Below are positions 1-11,022 of a stretch of DNA of 59,350 nt, piece after piece. The notes under the pieces are model-generated. The model was not told the origin of the DNA. It worked only from the letters and a program-made list of their open reading frames with translations, and searched no databases. The stretch is from Mesorhizobium sp. ORS 3324 (GTDB lineage: Bacteria; Pseudomonadota; Alphaproteobacteria; Rhizobiales; Rhizobiaceae), in the NCBI GenBank assembly GCA_000824825.2, contig LM655187.1:30534-89883 (forward strand), written 5' to 3'. Position numbers and translations under genes: made by a program. Every line of letters starts with the position of its first letter. Position 1 is the stretch's first letter.

Positions 1-126
1 CCCCGCAAGGGGGGAGATCAGATCTCGCGGTCGGATTTCGCCATTCGCCAACGTCTCTATTGAGCGGGGCGTCGAAGCTGCCAATCTCCCCCTTGCGGGG
101 GAGATGGCCGGCAGGCCAGAGGGGGG
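1..126. repeat. Palindromic intergenic element, left end cut by window
   Basis: G/C-run inverted repeats (a CCCC...GGGGGGAGAT unit at the left; CTCCCCC...GGGGGAG with GCCGGCAGGCCAGAG at the right) match the organisation of the complete 154-bp element at 42380-42533, including a shared internal AAGCTGCCAATCTCCCCC. It is gene-free. The left end of the element lies outside the window. Confidence 0.75.
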
Positions 127-192
127 TTGGCGGGAACTCGGCAGTTGGTTCTTGAGATCCGTCTTTAGTCCCCGTCTTTAATCAACAAACAC

Positions 193-2538
<2,346 letters not shown>

Positions 2539-2670
2539 CCCATACGCACAATTTTAATGGCCGGGATTACGCTCGATTTACATTAAGATTTCGTTGGTGC
2601 CCATGATGGCCGTGTGGCGATGGATCAAGTTGAGGCGAGCCGCCCGGCAAGCGGGCTCGCCCGGTTCAAA

Positions 2671-2889
2671 TCAGGCAACATCCTTGGCCCGATAGGCGTC
2701 GGGAAGAATGAAGACTTCGTCGGCGCGGCCATAGCCTCCATCGGGAACTTCTTCGATCAGCACCATGGTGTAGGGACGCACACCCTCGCCGAAATAGTCG
2801 ACAAACATCTGCGTGGTCTTGTGGACGAGGTCTTCCTTCTGCACCTTTGTGAGAGCGGCCTCGGGCATCTTGAAGTTGGCAAAGGGCAT
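2671..2889 (-). CDS. Tautomerase-family protein (4-oxalocrotonate tautomerase-like)
   Basis: A 72-residue protein of the small tautomerase (4-OT/MIF) superfamily type. In this family the catalytic base is Pro1 exposed after Met removal, and the sequence does begin Met-Pro-Phe. The start at 2889 was chosen because it gives that Pro1 and the usual family length; the longer open frame upstream has no such similarity. It lies 25 bp downstream of an SDR gene on the same strand and is probably its last co-transcribed partner. The substrate is unknown. Confidence 0.85.
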   Translation of the reverse strand: MPFANFKMPEAALTKVQKEDLVHKTTQMFVDYFGEGVRPYTMVLIEEVPDGGYGRADEVFILPDAYRAKDVA

Positions 2890-2914
2890 CTTTCCGTTCC
2901 TTTCAGTTTGGATT

Positions 2915-3808
2915 TCAGGGCCTTGGATGAAGAAGGTCGGCGAGCCCGATGCGCTCCAGGAGTTGCGCCCGGACACGGTCGGCGACGCCGTTGACGATGG
3001 TCGAGCCGTCATCGGACGGATCGATATGGACGCGGAACGGCCGACGGCCATGCGGCATCTCCACGAGATCGACGATGGCCTGTGCGACTTGCGAAGGGTC
3101 GGCGTCAGCGGGTTCCAGCCCGGCAAGGCCTTTGAGCGCCTGCTCATCCACGCCGGCGTAAGGGCCCGACCAATAGGCGGCGGCGCGTTCGGTGTCGGAT
3201 GGCTTGCCGGAATGGGCGAAATGCTCCGTGCCCTTTGTGAACGCGCCCGGCACGACGATGGTCGTCTCGATGCCGAAACGGGCGAGTTCCAGCGCGTAGC
3301 TCTGCGCCAGCGCATCCATGCCCGCCTTGGCGGCAAAGTATGGTGCAAGGAAGGGCGGCGTGCCGCCGCGCGCGCTGCTCGATCCGACCCATATCATCAA
3401 GGCCCGGCCGAGCGAGCGCATATGCGGAAGGACGGCCCGGTTGACCCGCTGAGTGCCCAGCACATTGACGTCATAGAGCGCGGCCAATTGCACGGGCGTG
3501 AAGGCTTCGGTCGGTCCGAAAACCATATGTCCGGCATTGTGGACGACGACGTCGATCCGGCCGGCTTCGGCGAGGATGGTTTTGACGGCCACATCGATCG
3601 ACGGTTCGGAAAGCACGTCCAGCTGGATGGCGCTGAGCGCGAGCTCTTCCTCACGCACCAGCCTTTCGATTTCGGCGGCCGCCGCGCCTCCGCGCGCTTG
3701 CGGATCCCGCATCGAGGCGTAGACCCGGTGACCGGCTCTGGCGAGCGCCTTCGCTGCCATTGCGCCGAAGCCGCTGGACGCGCCGGTGATCAGAATTGTC
3801 TGCTGCAT
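2915..3808 (-). CDS. SDR family oxidoreductase
   Basis: A 297-residue classical-type short-chain dehydrogenase. The Rossmann motif TGASSGFG spans 8-15, NAG is at 91-93, a catalytic Ser lies near 143-145, and YFAAK gives Tyr157/Lys161. The extended C-terminal portion is typical of SDRs acting on larger carbonyl substrates, but the substrate cannot be told. It sits between another SDR upstream and a tautomerase downstream, all on the minus strand, with a palindromic repeat between the two SDR genes. The divergent LysR gene at 4717 is the likely regulator of the set. Confidence 0.92.
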   Translation of the reverse strand: MQQTILITGASSGFGAMAAKALARAGHRVYASMRDPQARGGAAAAEIERLVREEELALSAIQLDVLSEPSIDVAVKTILAEAGRIDVVVHNAGHMVFGPTEAFTPVQLAALYDVNVLGTQRVNRAVLPHMRSLGRALMIWVGSSSARGGTPPFLAPYFAAKAGMDALAQSYALELARFGIETTIVVPGAFTKGTEHFAHSGKPSDTERAAAYWSGPYAGVDEQALKGLAGLEPADADPSQVAQAIVDLVEMPHGRRPFRVHIDPSDDGSTIVNGVADRVRAQLLERIGLADLLHPRP

Positions 3809-3830
3809 GATCGTGTACCTTCTTTTTTAC

Positions 3831-3879
3831 GCAATTCCGGACGCAAAACCGCTACCCACCTTTTGCTGGAATTGCTCTA
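3831..3879. repeat. Rhizobial interspersed palindromic repeat (GCAATTCCGG type)
   Basis: An imperfect inverted repeat: GCAATTCCGG at one end and TGGAATTGCTCTA at the other, with an AAAACCGCT core. The same family occurs at 5656-5700, 19917-19964 and 59330-59350. The terminal CTA supplies the stop codon (TAG on the minus strand) of the SDR gene ending at 3877. Confidence 0.85.
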
Positions 3880-4611
3880 AATGGCGCCGCCATTGGCGCG
3901 GATGACCTGGCCGTTGACCCATTGGCTGTCGGAACCGGCAAGGAAGGCGACAAGCCCGGCGATGTTGTCTGGCTGGCCAAGTCTCCCGAGCGGAATGAGT
4001 TTGGTGATTGCCTCGATCTGCGCGGCGCTCTTGCCGTCGGTGAAGAGTTCGGTATCGACCGGGCCGGGGGCGACGGCATTGACGGTGATACGGCGCGGGC
4101 CAAGTTCCTTGGCCAGGATGTGCGTCATGGCTTCGACGCCGGCCTTGGTTGCGGCATAGACGCCATAGTTCGGTTGGTAGAAGCCCACCACGCTCGAGGA
4201 AAAGTTGATGATGCGTCCGCCGTCGTTCAGGCGCCGCGCGCCTTCGCGCATGCCGCGGAATGATCCGCCGAGATTGATCGCAAGCTGACGTTCGAACTCA
4301 CCATCGCCGGTCTCCGCGATTGGCGACAGCCTCATCATGCCGGCGTTGTTGACGAGGATGTCGATGCCGCCGAATGCCTTTTCGGCCGCATCGAACAAAG
4401 CGGTCAGACCGGTCGGCTCACCAATATCGGCCTGCACAGCGAGAGCGGTACCGCCGGCAGCCTCGATGGCCGATACGACTTCGTCGGCGGCGTCCTTTCC
4501 GCGCGCATAGTTTACGATGACGGCAATGCCCTCTTGGGCGAGGCGCTTGGCAATCGCCGCGCCAATGCCCCTCGACGCGCCCGTCACGATCGCGGCTCTT
4601 GTCTTCTGCAT
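3877..4611 (-). CDS. SDR family oxidoreductase
   Basis: A 244-residue classical SDR. TGASRGIG is at 10-17, NNAG at 88-91, a Ser run at 138-140, and YAATK gives Tyr152/Lys156. The start at 4611 (Met-Gln-Lys-Thr) places the Rossmann motif at the normal distance; a longer frame adds 16 residues that are not family-like. It is divergent from the LysR-type regulator at 4717, with 105 bp between the starts, which suggests regulation by it. The substrate is undetermined. Its stop codon falls inside a palindromic repeat. Confidence 0.92.
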   Translation of the reverse strand: MQKTRAAIVTGASRGIGAAIAKRLAQEGIAVIVNYARGKDAADEVVSAIEAAGGTALAVQADIGEPTGLTALFDAAEKAFGGIDILVNNAGMMRLSPIAETGDGEFERQLAINLGGSFRGMREGARRLNDGGRIINFSSSVVGFYQPNYGVYAATKAGVEAMTHILAKELGPRRITVNAVAPGPVDTELFTDGKSAAQIEAITKLIPLGRLGQPDNIAGLVAFLAGSDSQWVNGQVIRANGGAI

Positions 4612-4716
4612 GATCGTTCTCCGTTCGTTTGTTGTGGAACGGATATAGACTGTAGCCACTGCCGGATAATCGGCCCGCTATTGACAGCAGTATTCGGACA
4701 GAGCGAACAATCTAAC

Positions 4717-5610
4717 ATGGATCGACTCGACAGGATGCGGCTGTTCGTTCGCGTGGTGGAGCGGCGCAATTTCACCGCGGCGGCCGCCGATCTCGGCCTG
4801 CCGCGCTCGACCGCCACCGAGGCGATCAAGCAGTTGGAGCATCAACTGGGGACGCGTCTGCTGGACAGGACGACCCGCCATGTCGCCACGACGCTCGACG
4901 GGCAGGCCTATTACGAGCGCTGCCTTTTTATTCTTGGCGAGGTGGAGGATGCCGAGGCCGGGTTCCGCAGCACCGAACCGCGGGGCCTGTTGCGCATCGA
5001 CGCGCATCCGCTGCTCACGCAGCGGTTCCTGCTGCCGGAGTTGCCCGCCTTCCTCGAACGCTATCCCGAGATCGATCTGCATATCGGCCAGGGCGACCGG
5101 CTGGTCGACCTGGTGCGCGAAGGCATCGACTGCGTCATCCGTGCCGGTGAACCGCAGGACAGCGGCATGATCATGCGACGGCTGGCGATGATCGGCGAAA
5201 TCACCTGCGCCAGCCCTGGCTATCTGGAGAGGCACGGCGTGCCGGCGTCGCCTGATGCGCTGGACGGCCACCAGGCCATCGGTTTCGTCTCCTCGCGCAC
5301 CGGCGAAGTGCTGCCGCTGGAGTTCACCGTCGGTACAACGGTGCACCGGGCAACGCTGCCGGGCCGGGTAAGGGTCAACAATTCGGACACTGCCGCCGCG
5401 CTGGCGCGCCTCGGCTTCGGGTTGCTGCAAGCACCGCGCTACCGGCTGGAAAAGGATCTGGCCGACGGGACGCTGATCGCGGTGCTGGAGGATTTTCCGG
5501 CGACGCCGACGCCGTTGTTCGCACTTTACCCGCAGAACCGGCAACTCGCCCCGCGGCTGCGCGCCTTTCTGGAGTGGGCATCGCGCATTTTCGCCGAGGC
5601 GAGAGTGTGA
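4717..5610 (+). CDS. LysR family transcriptional regulator
   Basis: A 297-residue LysR-type regulator. An N-terminal winged HTH (about 1-60) carries the typical FVRVVERRNFTAAAADLGL stretch. A periplasmic-binding-like effector domain follows from about 90 to 290 and includes IDLHIGQGDRLVDLVREGID. The start at 4717 was chosen because the family begins Met-Asp-Arg-Leu-Asp-Arg-Met; the upstream in-frame extension is promoter DNA. It is transcribed away from the SDR-SDR-tautomerase set, the usual arrangement for a LysR protein and its target operon. The inducer is unknown. Confidence 0.93.
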   Translation: MDRLDRMRLFVRVVERRNFTAAAADLGLPRSTATEAIKQLEHQLGTRLLDRTTRHVATTLDGQAYYERCLFILGEVEDAEAGFRSTEPRGLLRIDAHPLLTQRFLLPELPAFLERYPEIDLHIGQGDRLVDLVREGIDCVIRAGEPQDSGMIMRRLAMIGEITCASPGYLERHGVPASPDALDGHQAIGFVSSRTGEVLPLEFTVGTTVHRATLPGRVRVNNSDTAAALARLGFGLLQAPRYRLEKDLADGTLIAVLEDFPATPTPLFALYPQNRQLAPRLRAFLEWASRIFAEARV

Positions 5611-5655
5611 AGGTGGATTCGGTGACGAATGGCAGGGTAGGCCGCTCTTGCCCTA

Positions 5656-5700
5656 AAGAAATTCCCGGAAAGTGTGAAACGGTCTTCCGTCCGGAATTGC
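5656..5700. repeat. Rhizobial interspersed palindromic repeat, reverse orientation
   Basis: Same family as 3831-3879 read in the opposite direction. It ends CCGGAATTGC and has the GGTCTTCCGT core that corresponds to ACGGAAGACC. It lies between the LysR gene and ispA. Confidence 0.75.
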
Positions 5701-5714
5701 GCCAAAACAAAGAG

Positions 5715-5755
5715 TAGAGCGGTTCGCCGTTTCCGTGAAACGGTGAAACGCTCTA
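5715..5755. repeat. Palindromic repeat (TAGAGCG...CGCTCTA)
   Basis: A 41-bp near-perfect inverted repeat: TAGAGCG at 5715-5721 pairs with CGCTCTA at 5749-5755, and the inner CGTTTC/GAAACG arms also pair. The last three bases are the ispA stop codon on the minus strand. A partial relative is at 11493-11527. Confidence 0.8.
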
Positions 5756-6700
5756 GCTGCTCCGCGTCGCGACGAACGTCGCCGCTGCCCTAAGCAGGGC
5801 AGCCTCTTCGCCATACGCGTCAAGCAGCGCATGTGCCTGGTCGATCAGGCCGTGAAGCTGCTCGCGCGCCCAGTCGGGGCCGTTGAGCGCGGCAAGCGTC
5901 GCCTTGCCTGCGGCGGCATCCTTTTTCGTCGCCTTGCCCATCTGCTTCGCATCGGCGGTGAGGTCGAGCAGGTCGTCGGCAAGCTGGAAGGCAAGGCCGA
6001 TCGCCGATCCGAACTCGGCCAGCCTTTCGCGATCGGCGGGCGGCGCGCCGGCGACGATCGCGCCGGCCTCGCAGGCGAAGCGGATCAGGGCGCCGGTCTT
6101 CATCGCCTGCAGGCGGATGATGCCGGCTTCGTCCGGCCGCTTGCGCTCGGCCTCCAGGTCCAGCGTCTGGCCGCCGACCATGCCTCCGGCGCCGGCGGCC
6201 CGCGCCAGCGCCAGCACGAGCGCCGCCCGGCGCTCTGCCGGCAGCGCGGTGGCCTCATCGGCGACGATGTCGAAGGCCAAGGTCAGCAGCGCGTCGCCGG
6301 CAAGGATCGCGGTCGCCTCGTCGAAGGCCTTGTGCACGGTCGGCTGGCCGCGGCGCAAATCGTCGTCGTCCATGGCCGGCAGATCGTCATGGATCAGCGA
6401 ATAGCAGTGCACGCATTCGAGCGCCGCAGCTACGCGCAGCGCCGCCTCGCCGTCGGCGGCAAAAAGCGCGGCACTTTCCATGACCAGAAAGGGTCGGAGC
6501 CGCTTGCCGCCGTTGAGCACGCCATGGCGCATGGCCGCCATCAGGCGCTCCGGCCGCGCAATCTCCCCGGAAAGAAGGCGCGCATCGAGGATCTGCCGCA
6601 GCAGGACCTCGATCGCGGCGGCGCGCGCAAAAAGCGCGGTTTCGAAGGCCGTCTGGTCGTCTTTCATCATGGCCGCGACCGGTAGCCGACACTCAGACAT
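5753..6700 (-). CDS. ispA: Polyprenyl synthetase (farnesyl/geranylgeranyl diphosphate synthase)
   Basis: A cytosolic trans-prenyltransferase of 315 residues that condenses IPP with allylic diphosphates. The first Asp-rich motif is [10 protein letters not shown] at 105-114, with a two-residue insertion between the Asp pairs as in bacterial FPP synthases. The second, DDLLD, is at 242-246; GGKRLRP at 64-70 binds IPP. Length and motifs fit IspA best, although product chain length cannot be settled by reading. Met11 or Met12 could be the true start. It is divergent from mtgA with 57 bp between them, and its stop codon is contributed by a palindromic repeat. Confidence 0.9.
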   Translation of the reverse strand: MSECRLPVAAMMKDDQTAFETALFARAAAIEVLLRQILDARLLSGEIARPERLMAAMRHGVLNGGKRLRPFLVMESAALFAADGEAALRVAAALECVHCYSLIHDDLPAMDDDDLRRGQPTVHKAFDEATAILAGDALLTLAFDIVADEATALPAERRAALVLALARAAGAGGMVGGQTLDLEAERKRPDEAGIIRLQAMKTGALIRFACEAGAIVAGAPPADRERLAEFGSAIGLAFQLADDLLDLTADAKQMGKATKKDAAAGKATLAALNGPDWAREQLHGLIDQAHALLDAYGEEAALLRAAATFVATRSS

Positions 6701-6757
6701 TGCGCAAGAAGCGCGGCACCTTTATGCCGATTGGGCTGATGGAGCGGGTGGGGCGGC

Positions 6758-7507
6758 TTGTCGGAACCGATCGTCGAACATGAAACCGAAGGGCTGGACA
6801 TGGCGCGAAAGCGGCGCCTGAACCGCGCCGGTCTCAAGCGCCTTGGCCGGCGTTGCCTGGTCGCCGCGATCGTCCTGGCGGCGATCCCGGTCGTGCTCAC
6901 CTTCCTCTATCTGCCACCTTTCGTGCATCCGGTCTCGACGCTGATGCTGAAGGATCTGGTGACCTTCTCCGGCTATGACCGTCGCTGGGTGTCGATCGAC
7001 GACGTGGCGCCGGTGCTGGCGCATTCGGTGATCATGTCGGAGGACGGGCAGTTCTGCTTCCATCGCGGCGTCGACCTCGGCGAATTGCGCGGCGTGGTCG
7101 ACGATGCGCTGGCCGGCGAGGCGACGCGCGGCGCCTCCACCATCACCATGCAGACGGTGAAGAACCTGTTTTTGTGGTCGCGGCCGCTGGGCAGCGTGCG
7201 CAAGGTGGTCGAGCTGCCTTTGGCCGTCTATTTCGACGCGGTGATGTCGAAGCGGCGCATCATGGAGATCTATCTCAACATCGCCGAATGGGGGCCGGGC
7301 ATCTACGGCATCGAGGCCGCCGCACAGCATCATTTCGGCGTCTCGGCCAGGCAATTGTCGCGCCGGCAGGCAGCCCTGCTTGCCGTCACTTTGCCCAATC
7401 CGATCGCGCGCAACCCGGCCAGACCGGGGCCGGGGTTGAGGCGTCTCGCCAATCTGATCGAGCGGCGTGGTGGACGCTCGGGCGCCTATGTCGGCTGCAT
7501 CGATTAG
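6758..7507 (+). CDS. mtgA: Monofunctional biosynthetic peptidoglycan transglycosylase
   Basis: A GT51 glycosyltransferase that polymerises lipid II into glycan strands on the periplasmic side of the inner membrane. One N-terminal membrane anchor lies at about 33-53. The catalytic motif [10 protein letters not shown] carries Glu95, followed by GASTITMQ (126-133) with KNLFLW and then [10 protein letters not shown]. No transpeptidase domain follows, which separates MtgA from class A PBPs. The frame begins with TTG at 6758; an ATG at 6800 (residue 15) is an alternative start. It precedes rpmF. The stop TAG is the first part of a TAGAGCG repeat-like sequence. Confidence 0.93.
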   Translation: MSEPIVEHETEGLDMARKRRLNRAGLKRLGRRCLVAAIVLAAIPVVLTFLYLPPFVHPVSTLMLKDLVTFSGYDRRWVSIDDVAPVLAHSVIMSEDGQFCFHRGVDLGELRGVVDDALAGEATRGASTITMQTVKNLFLWSRPLGSVRKVVELPLAVYFDAVMSKRRIMEIYLNIAEWGPGIYGIEAAAQHHFGVSARQLSRRQAALLAVTLPNPIARNPARPGPGLRRLANLIERRGGRSGAYVGCID

Positions 7508-7660
7508 AGCGAAGCGGCGCCGGCTCAAAAAAATTCACCGCAGTGCTGGCCAAAACGGCGCAAGGCGTGTATAGGCACCCGACTTTCTCAGATTATGGCC
7601 TCGATGCGGCCCTTTCGCGAGGGTTGGCGGGGCATTTTGACCATGTAGTGGAGCATATCC

Positions 7661-7843
7661 ATGGCCGTTCCAAAAAGAAAAACCTCTCCGTCGAAGCGCG
7701 GCATGCGCCGCTCGGCCGACGCCCTCAAGGCCCCGACCTATGTCGAGGACAAGAATTCCGGCGAAATGCGCCGCCCGCATCACATCGACCTGAAAACCGG
7801 CATGTATCGCGGCCGCCAGGTTCTGGAGCCGAAGGAAAGCTGA
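7661..7843 (+). CDS. rpmF: 50S ribosomal protein L32
   Basis: A 60-residue basic protein starting [20 protein letters not shown], the L32 signature, and ending with the [16 protein letters not shown] region typical of alphaproteobacterial L32. It has no zinc-binding cysteines, so it is the C-minus type. A strong hairpin terminator follows 28 bp after the stop. It is probably transcribed from its own promoter in the 153-bp gap after mtgA. Confidence 0.97.
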   Translation: MAVPKRKTSPSKRGMRRSADALKAPTYVEDKNSGEMRRPHHIDLKTGMYRGRQVLEPKES

Positions 7844-7870
7844 GAAGCTTCCACGGTTTGTGACGTTCGA

Positions 7871-7897
7871 AAGACCGGCCCCAGGCCGGTCTTTTTG
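7871..7897 (+). terminator. Rho-independent terminator of rpmF
   Basis: The inverted repeat AAGACCGGCC...GGCCGGTCTT is directly followed by a T run (CTTTTTG). Confidence 0.9.
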
Positions 7898-8075
7898 CGT
7901 CTGGCCTATGGCCGATGAATTTCGGATCGGGTCGAGCAGGTTGCAGAAGGCTGGGGCAACAGGCTGACATTGTTGTTTCATTAGGTCTTACAGCGTGTTC
8001 GAGACAATCGCCGAAAAGCCTTGACGGCGTGATTGCCGCGGATTTTACAAAAGGGTGCCTCATGGAGACGCCCAG

Positions 8076-8477
8076 ATGTTCGGTGCCATCCCGCTGCTGA
8101 TCGTGCCCTTTGTCCTCTACAACCTGGGACTGCTCGGGCTGTTCGGCAGCGGCGACGATCCGTGGGCGACCGAAATGCTCTCCTTCCGCATGATGTCGGG
8201 CGGCGTCTTCTCGATGACGCTTGGCGACCTGATGGTGCTGATCGGGCTGATCTTCCTGTTTGTCGAGATGGTGAAATCGGCGCGCACCACCAACGCGTCG
8301 ATCATGGATCACCTGTTGTCGACGCTTGTCTTCATTGCCTTCCTGGTCGAGTTCCTGCTGGTGAAGGGCGCGGCGCACTCGGTGTTCTTCACGCTGCTGA
8401 TCATCGCGCTGTTTGATGTGCTGGCCGGTTTCTCGGTGTCGATGCGATCGGCCAGCCGCGATATCAACGTAAATTAG
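8076..8477 (+). CDS. Small integral membrane protein, function unknown
   Basis: A 133-residue hydrophobic protein with four likely membrane segments: about 3-23, 45-68, 80-100 and 103-122. It starts MFGAIPLLIVPFVLYNLGLL; a GTG at 8055 would add seven residues of lower quality. It has no catalytic motif. The pattern resembles conserved hypothetical membrane proteins of rhizobia found near rpmF, but no function can be assigned. It ends 12 bp before the convergent HxlR gene. Confidence 0.8.
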   Translation: MFGAIPLLIVPFVLYNLGLLGLFGSGDDPWATEMLSFRMMSGGVFSMTLGDLMVLIGLIFLFVEMVKSARTTNASIMDHLLSTLVFIAFLVEFLLVKGAAHSVFFTLLIIALFDVLAGFSVSMRSASRDINVN

Positions 8478-8488
8478 GCCCTACGCAA

Positions 8489-9007
8489 TCACGCCGTGGC
8501 TGACTCGGCTTTCCGGGCGACCACAGCTTCATAGGCTGCCTGAAGCTGCGCACGCACGCCCGGCGTTCCCGGCGGCGTCTTTGCCGGTAAGCCCAGATGC
8601 TCGTGGCGCAGCTCGTCCATGAATTGCTCCCACAGCGGCGGACCGCCCTTTTCGAGAAGCTCGGCGCGGATCGACAGCTCCTCGCTGACCGGCAGCCACA
8701 CCCGCCCCCAGGCGCCGAGATGCGCCATGATCGGCACAAGCGTGATCGCCATCTCGGTCAGGCTGTAGATCGCCTTCTGCTTGTGGCTCGGATCGTCGGC
8801 CTTGGTCAGCAAGCCAAGTTCCATGAGCCGTTTCAGCCGGTCGGCCAGGATGTTGGAGGCGATGCCTTCCAGCGATCCGTTGAGCAGCTCGCGGAAATGG
8901 CGCCTGCCGCCGAAGATCATGTCGCGCAGGATGATCAGGCTCCAGCGGTCGCCGAAGACCTCGAGCGACAGATTGATCGGGCAGCCGGACCGGTGTTCGG
9001 TGTTCAT
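8489..9007 (-). CDS. HxlR family transcriptional regulator
   Basis: A 172-residue HxlR-type winged-helix regulator. It has the family core CPINLSLEVFGDRWSLIILR, then RHFRELL and ILADRLKRLMELGLL. The start at 9007 (Met-Asn-Thr-Glu-His) sets the conserved Cys at the normal N-terminal position; upstream in-frame codons lie in the operator. A C-terminal extension (about 120-172) is rich in charged residues. It faces the alpha/beta hydrolase at 9098 across a 90-bp gap that holds a 50-bp concentric dyad, so it probably represses the hydrolase and itself. Confidence 0.92.
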   Translation of the reverse strand: MNTEHRSGCPINLSLEVFGDRWSLIILRDMIFGGRRHFRELLNGSLEGIASNILADRLKRLMELGLLTKADDPSHKQKAIYSLTEMAITLVPIMAHLGAWGRVWLPVSEELSIRAELLEKGGPPLWEQFMDELRHEHLGLPAKTPPGTPGVRAQLQAAYEAVVARKAESATA

Positions 9008-9028
9008 GACAGTCTCCAAAAAAACCGG

Positions 9029-9078
9029 TTGCATTATGATATCGGTTTTATTATCGTACAACCGATTGCGAAATGCAA
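9029..9078. promoter_or_regulatory. Concentric dyad operator between hxlR-type gene and hydrolase
   Basis: Two nested inverted repeats share one dyad centre at 9053/9054: outer TTGCATT (9029-9035) with AATGCAA (9072-9078), and inner ATCGGTT (9041-9047) with AACCGAT (9060-9066). It fills the divergent promoter gap. That HxlR binds here is inferred. Confidence 0.7.
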
Positions 9079-9097
9079 TCAGATTGAGGAGGAAACG

Positions 9098-9922
9098 ATG
9101 ACCGCTTTGCCTCGACCTGAAATCGCCTCAGAGGCCTTCGGCAATCCGGCCGATCCAGCAATCCTTCTGATTATGGGCGCCATGGCCTCGATGCTCTGGT
9201 GGCCCGAGGCCTTCTGCCGGCGGCTCGCCGAACGCGGCCGCTTCGTCATCCGCTATGACAATCGCGATACGGGCCGGTCGACCAAATACAAGCCGGGCGA
9301 GCCGCCCTACACCTTCGAGGACATGGTGGACGATGCCATCCGTGTGCTCGACGACCACAACATCCGCAAAGCGCACGTAGCCGGCATGTCGATGGGCGGC
9401 ATGATCGCGCAGACCGTGGCGCTGAAATATCCAGAGCGCGTTGGCGCCCTTACCGTGATCTCCTGCTCGCCGCTCGGCATCCACACGTCCGGTTTGCCCG
9501 GCACAAGCCCAGCCTACAGAGAGCATTCGGCAGAAGGCGCCGATGTCGATTGGTCGAACCGGGATCAGGTGCTTGGCTACATGGTGAAGGACGCGCGTGC
9601 GCTGGCCAGCACCCTGCATCCGTTCGACAGCGAACGGACACGCGCGATGATCGAGGAAGACTACGACCGCTCCGGCGGTCTTGCGAGCGCCACCAACCAC
9701 TTCCTGCTCAAGGGCGGCGGTCCGGAGCGACGGATAACGCACCTGATGGTGCCGCTGCTCGTCATCCATGGCACGGCCGATCCGATCTTCCCGGTCGAGC
9801 ACGGCGAGGCGCTTGCCGGTGCGGTTCCCCGGGCGAGGCTGGTGCGGATTGAAGGCGGCGGCCACGAGCTGCACCGCAACGACTGGCCGCAAATCGTCGA
9901 AGCCATCGCGGCGCATCGCTAG
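9098..9922 (+). CDS. Alpha/beta hydrolase
   Basis: A 274-residue alpha/beta-hydrolase fold enzyme. The nucleophile elbow GMSMGG holds Ser98. An acid at Asp228 (HGTADPIFP) and His256 (GGGHEL) complete a triad. RYDNRDTGRST near 52-62 is the motif common in the aclacinomycin-methylesterase/haloperoxidase-like group. The start at 9098 has an excellent GAGGAGG ribosome site seven bases upstream; the longer frame overlapping the HxlR gene is not coding. The substrate is unknown. The divergent HxlR gene is its probable regulator. Confidence 0.92.
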   Translation: MTALPRPEIASEAFGNPADPAILLIMGAMASMLWWPEAFCRRLAERGRFVIRYDNRDTGRSTKYKPGEPPYTFEDMVDDAIRVLDDHNIRKAHVAGMSMGGMIAQTVALKYPERVGALTVISCSPLGIHTSGLPGTSPAYREHSAEGADVDWSNRDQVLGYMVKDARALASTLHPFDSERTRAMIEEDYDRSGGLASATNHFLLKGGGPERRITHLMVPLLVIHGTADPIFPVEHGEALAGAVPRARLVRIEGGGHELHRNDWPQIVEAIAAHR

Positions 9923-9963
9923 GCGAAAGGGCAGGCCTTGACTCAGCCGATTCGTCAAAATAG

Positions 9964-9979
9964 TGAAGTAATCACTTCA
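9964..9979. promoter_or_regulatory. Palindromic operator candidate upstream of the GST-ArsR-AHSA1 set
   Basis: The perfect inverted repeat TGAAGT-AATC-ACTTCA lies 33 bp before the GST start. The position fits autoregulation by the ArsR-type repressor two genes further on; binding is inferred. Confidence 0.5.
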
Positions 9980-10012
9980 GTATTGTCTCGACGTTCGACA
10001 ACGGGAGAAAAA

Positions 10013-10669
10013 ATGTCCCTGACCCTGCATTTCCACCCGCTGGCTTCCTTCTGCTGGAAGCCGCTCATTGCATTCTACGAGAACGGCACGCCCTTCAGGC
10101 CGGTGATTGTCGATCTCGGCGACGAGCAATCGCGCGCGGCCTTCCTGAAGGTTTCGCCGACGGGCAAGATGCCGGCCCTGCGCGACGATGCGCGAGACCG
10201 CACGGTGCTGGAATCGACCGTCGTCATCGAATATCTCGCCGCCTATTATCCCGGGCCAGTGGAACTCATTCCCGCCGACATCGACCTCGCCATCCAGGTC
10301 CGCCAGGCCGACCGCTTCTACGATTTCTACGTGCAGCATCCGATGCAGAAGATCGTCGGCGACAGGCTGCGGCCAAAGGACCAGACCGATCCGTTCGGCG
10401 TCGAGGAGGCTTGTGCGCAGCTGCGCAATTCCTACGCCATCATCGAAGAGGAGATGGCCGGAAGGACCTGGGCGGTCGGCGAGACCTTCACCATGGCCGA
10501 CTGCGCCGCCTCGCCGGCGCTCTTCTACGCCAACAAGGTCGAGCCGTTCGGCGACAAATTCCCAGCCGTGAAGGGCTACCACGATCGTTTGCTCGAACGG
10601 CCGACCTTCGCTCGCGTCATCGAGGAGGCGCAGCCATACTTCAAGCTCTTCCCCTATAACAACGGCTAG
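10013..10669 (+). CDS. Glutathione S-transferase family protein
   Basis: A 218-residue GST-fold protein. An N-terminal thioredoxin-like domain (about 4-82) has the cis-Pro segment GKMPAL and a glutathione-binding [10 protein letters not shown] stretch. An all-helical C-terminal domain follows with [20 protein letters not shown], the conserved N-capping/hydrophobic-staple region. The start at 10013 follows a GGGAGAAA ribosome site; 25 residues upstream in frame are promoter. It is six bases before the ArsR gene and twelve more before the AHSA1 gene, so the three probably form one operon for a small electrophile or xenobiotic. Confidence 0.9.
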   Translation: MSLTLHFHPLASFCWKPLIAFYENGTPFRPVIVDLGDEQSRAAFLKVSPTGKMPALRDDARDRTVLESTVVIEYLAAYYPGPVELIPADIDLAIQVRQADRFYDFYVQHPMQKIVGDRLRPKDQTDPFGVEEACAQLRNSYAIIEEEMAGRTWAVGETFTMADCAASPALFYANKVEPFGDKFPAVKGYHDRLLERPTFARVIEEAQPYFKLFPYNNG

Positions 10670-10675
10670 CCCGCG

Positions 10676-11011
10676 ATGCTGCACGATCCCGCCCAGCTCG
10701 ACCTGATGTTTCAGGCGCTTGCGGACCCCGCGCGGCGCCAGATGGTGGACCGTCTGTCGCGCGGCCCGGCCTCGGTCAGTCAACTGGCCGAACCATTGGC
10801 GATGTCGCTGTCGGCCGTCGTCCAGCATCTCAACGTTCTCGAGGCGAGCGGCCTGGTGAGCACCGAAAAGCTCGGGCGGGTGCGCACCTGCCGGATCGAG
10901 CCGAAGGCGCTCCGAGCCGCCGAGCATTGGATCAACGAGCGGCGGCTCGCCTGGGAGCGCCGGCTCGACCGGCTCGGCGAATATCTTGCGGAAACCAGGG
11001 ACGAAAACTGA
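10676..11011 (+). CDS. ArsR family transcriptional regulator
   Basis: A 111-residue winged-helix repressor of the non-metal ArsR type usually paired with an AHSA1/SRPBCC protein. It has [20 protein letters not shown] and then the recognition helix [19 protein letters not shown]. No CxC metal site is present. The C-terminal [19 protein letters not shown] helix is typical of this pairing. It is embedded between GST and AHSA1 genes with gaps of 6 and 11 bp, so it is co-transcribed and probably autoregulatory. Confidence 0.93.
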   Translation: MLHDPAQLDLMFQALADPARRQMVDRLSRGPASVSQLAEPLAMSLSAVVQHLNVLEASGLVSTEKLGRVRTCRIEPKALRAAEHWINERRLAWERRLDRLGEYLAETRDEN

Positions 11012-11022
11012 AGGAAGCCATC

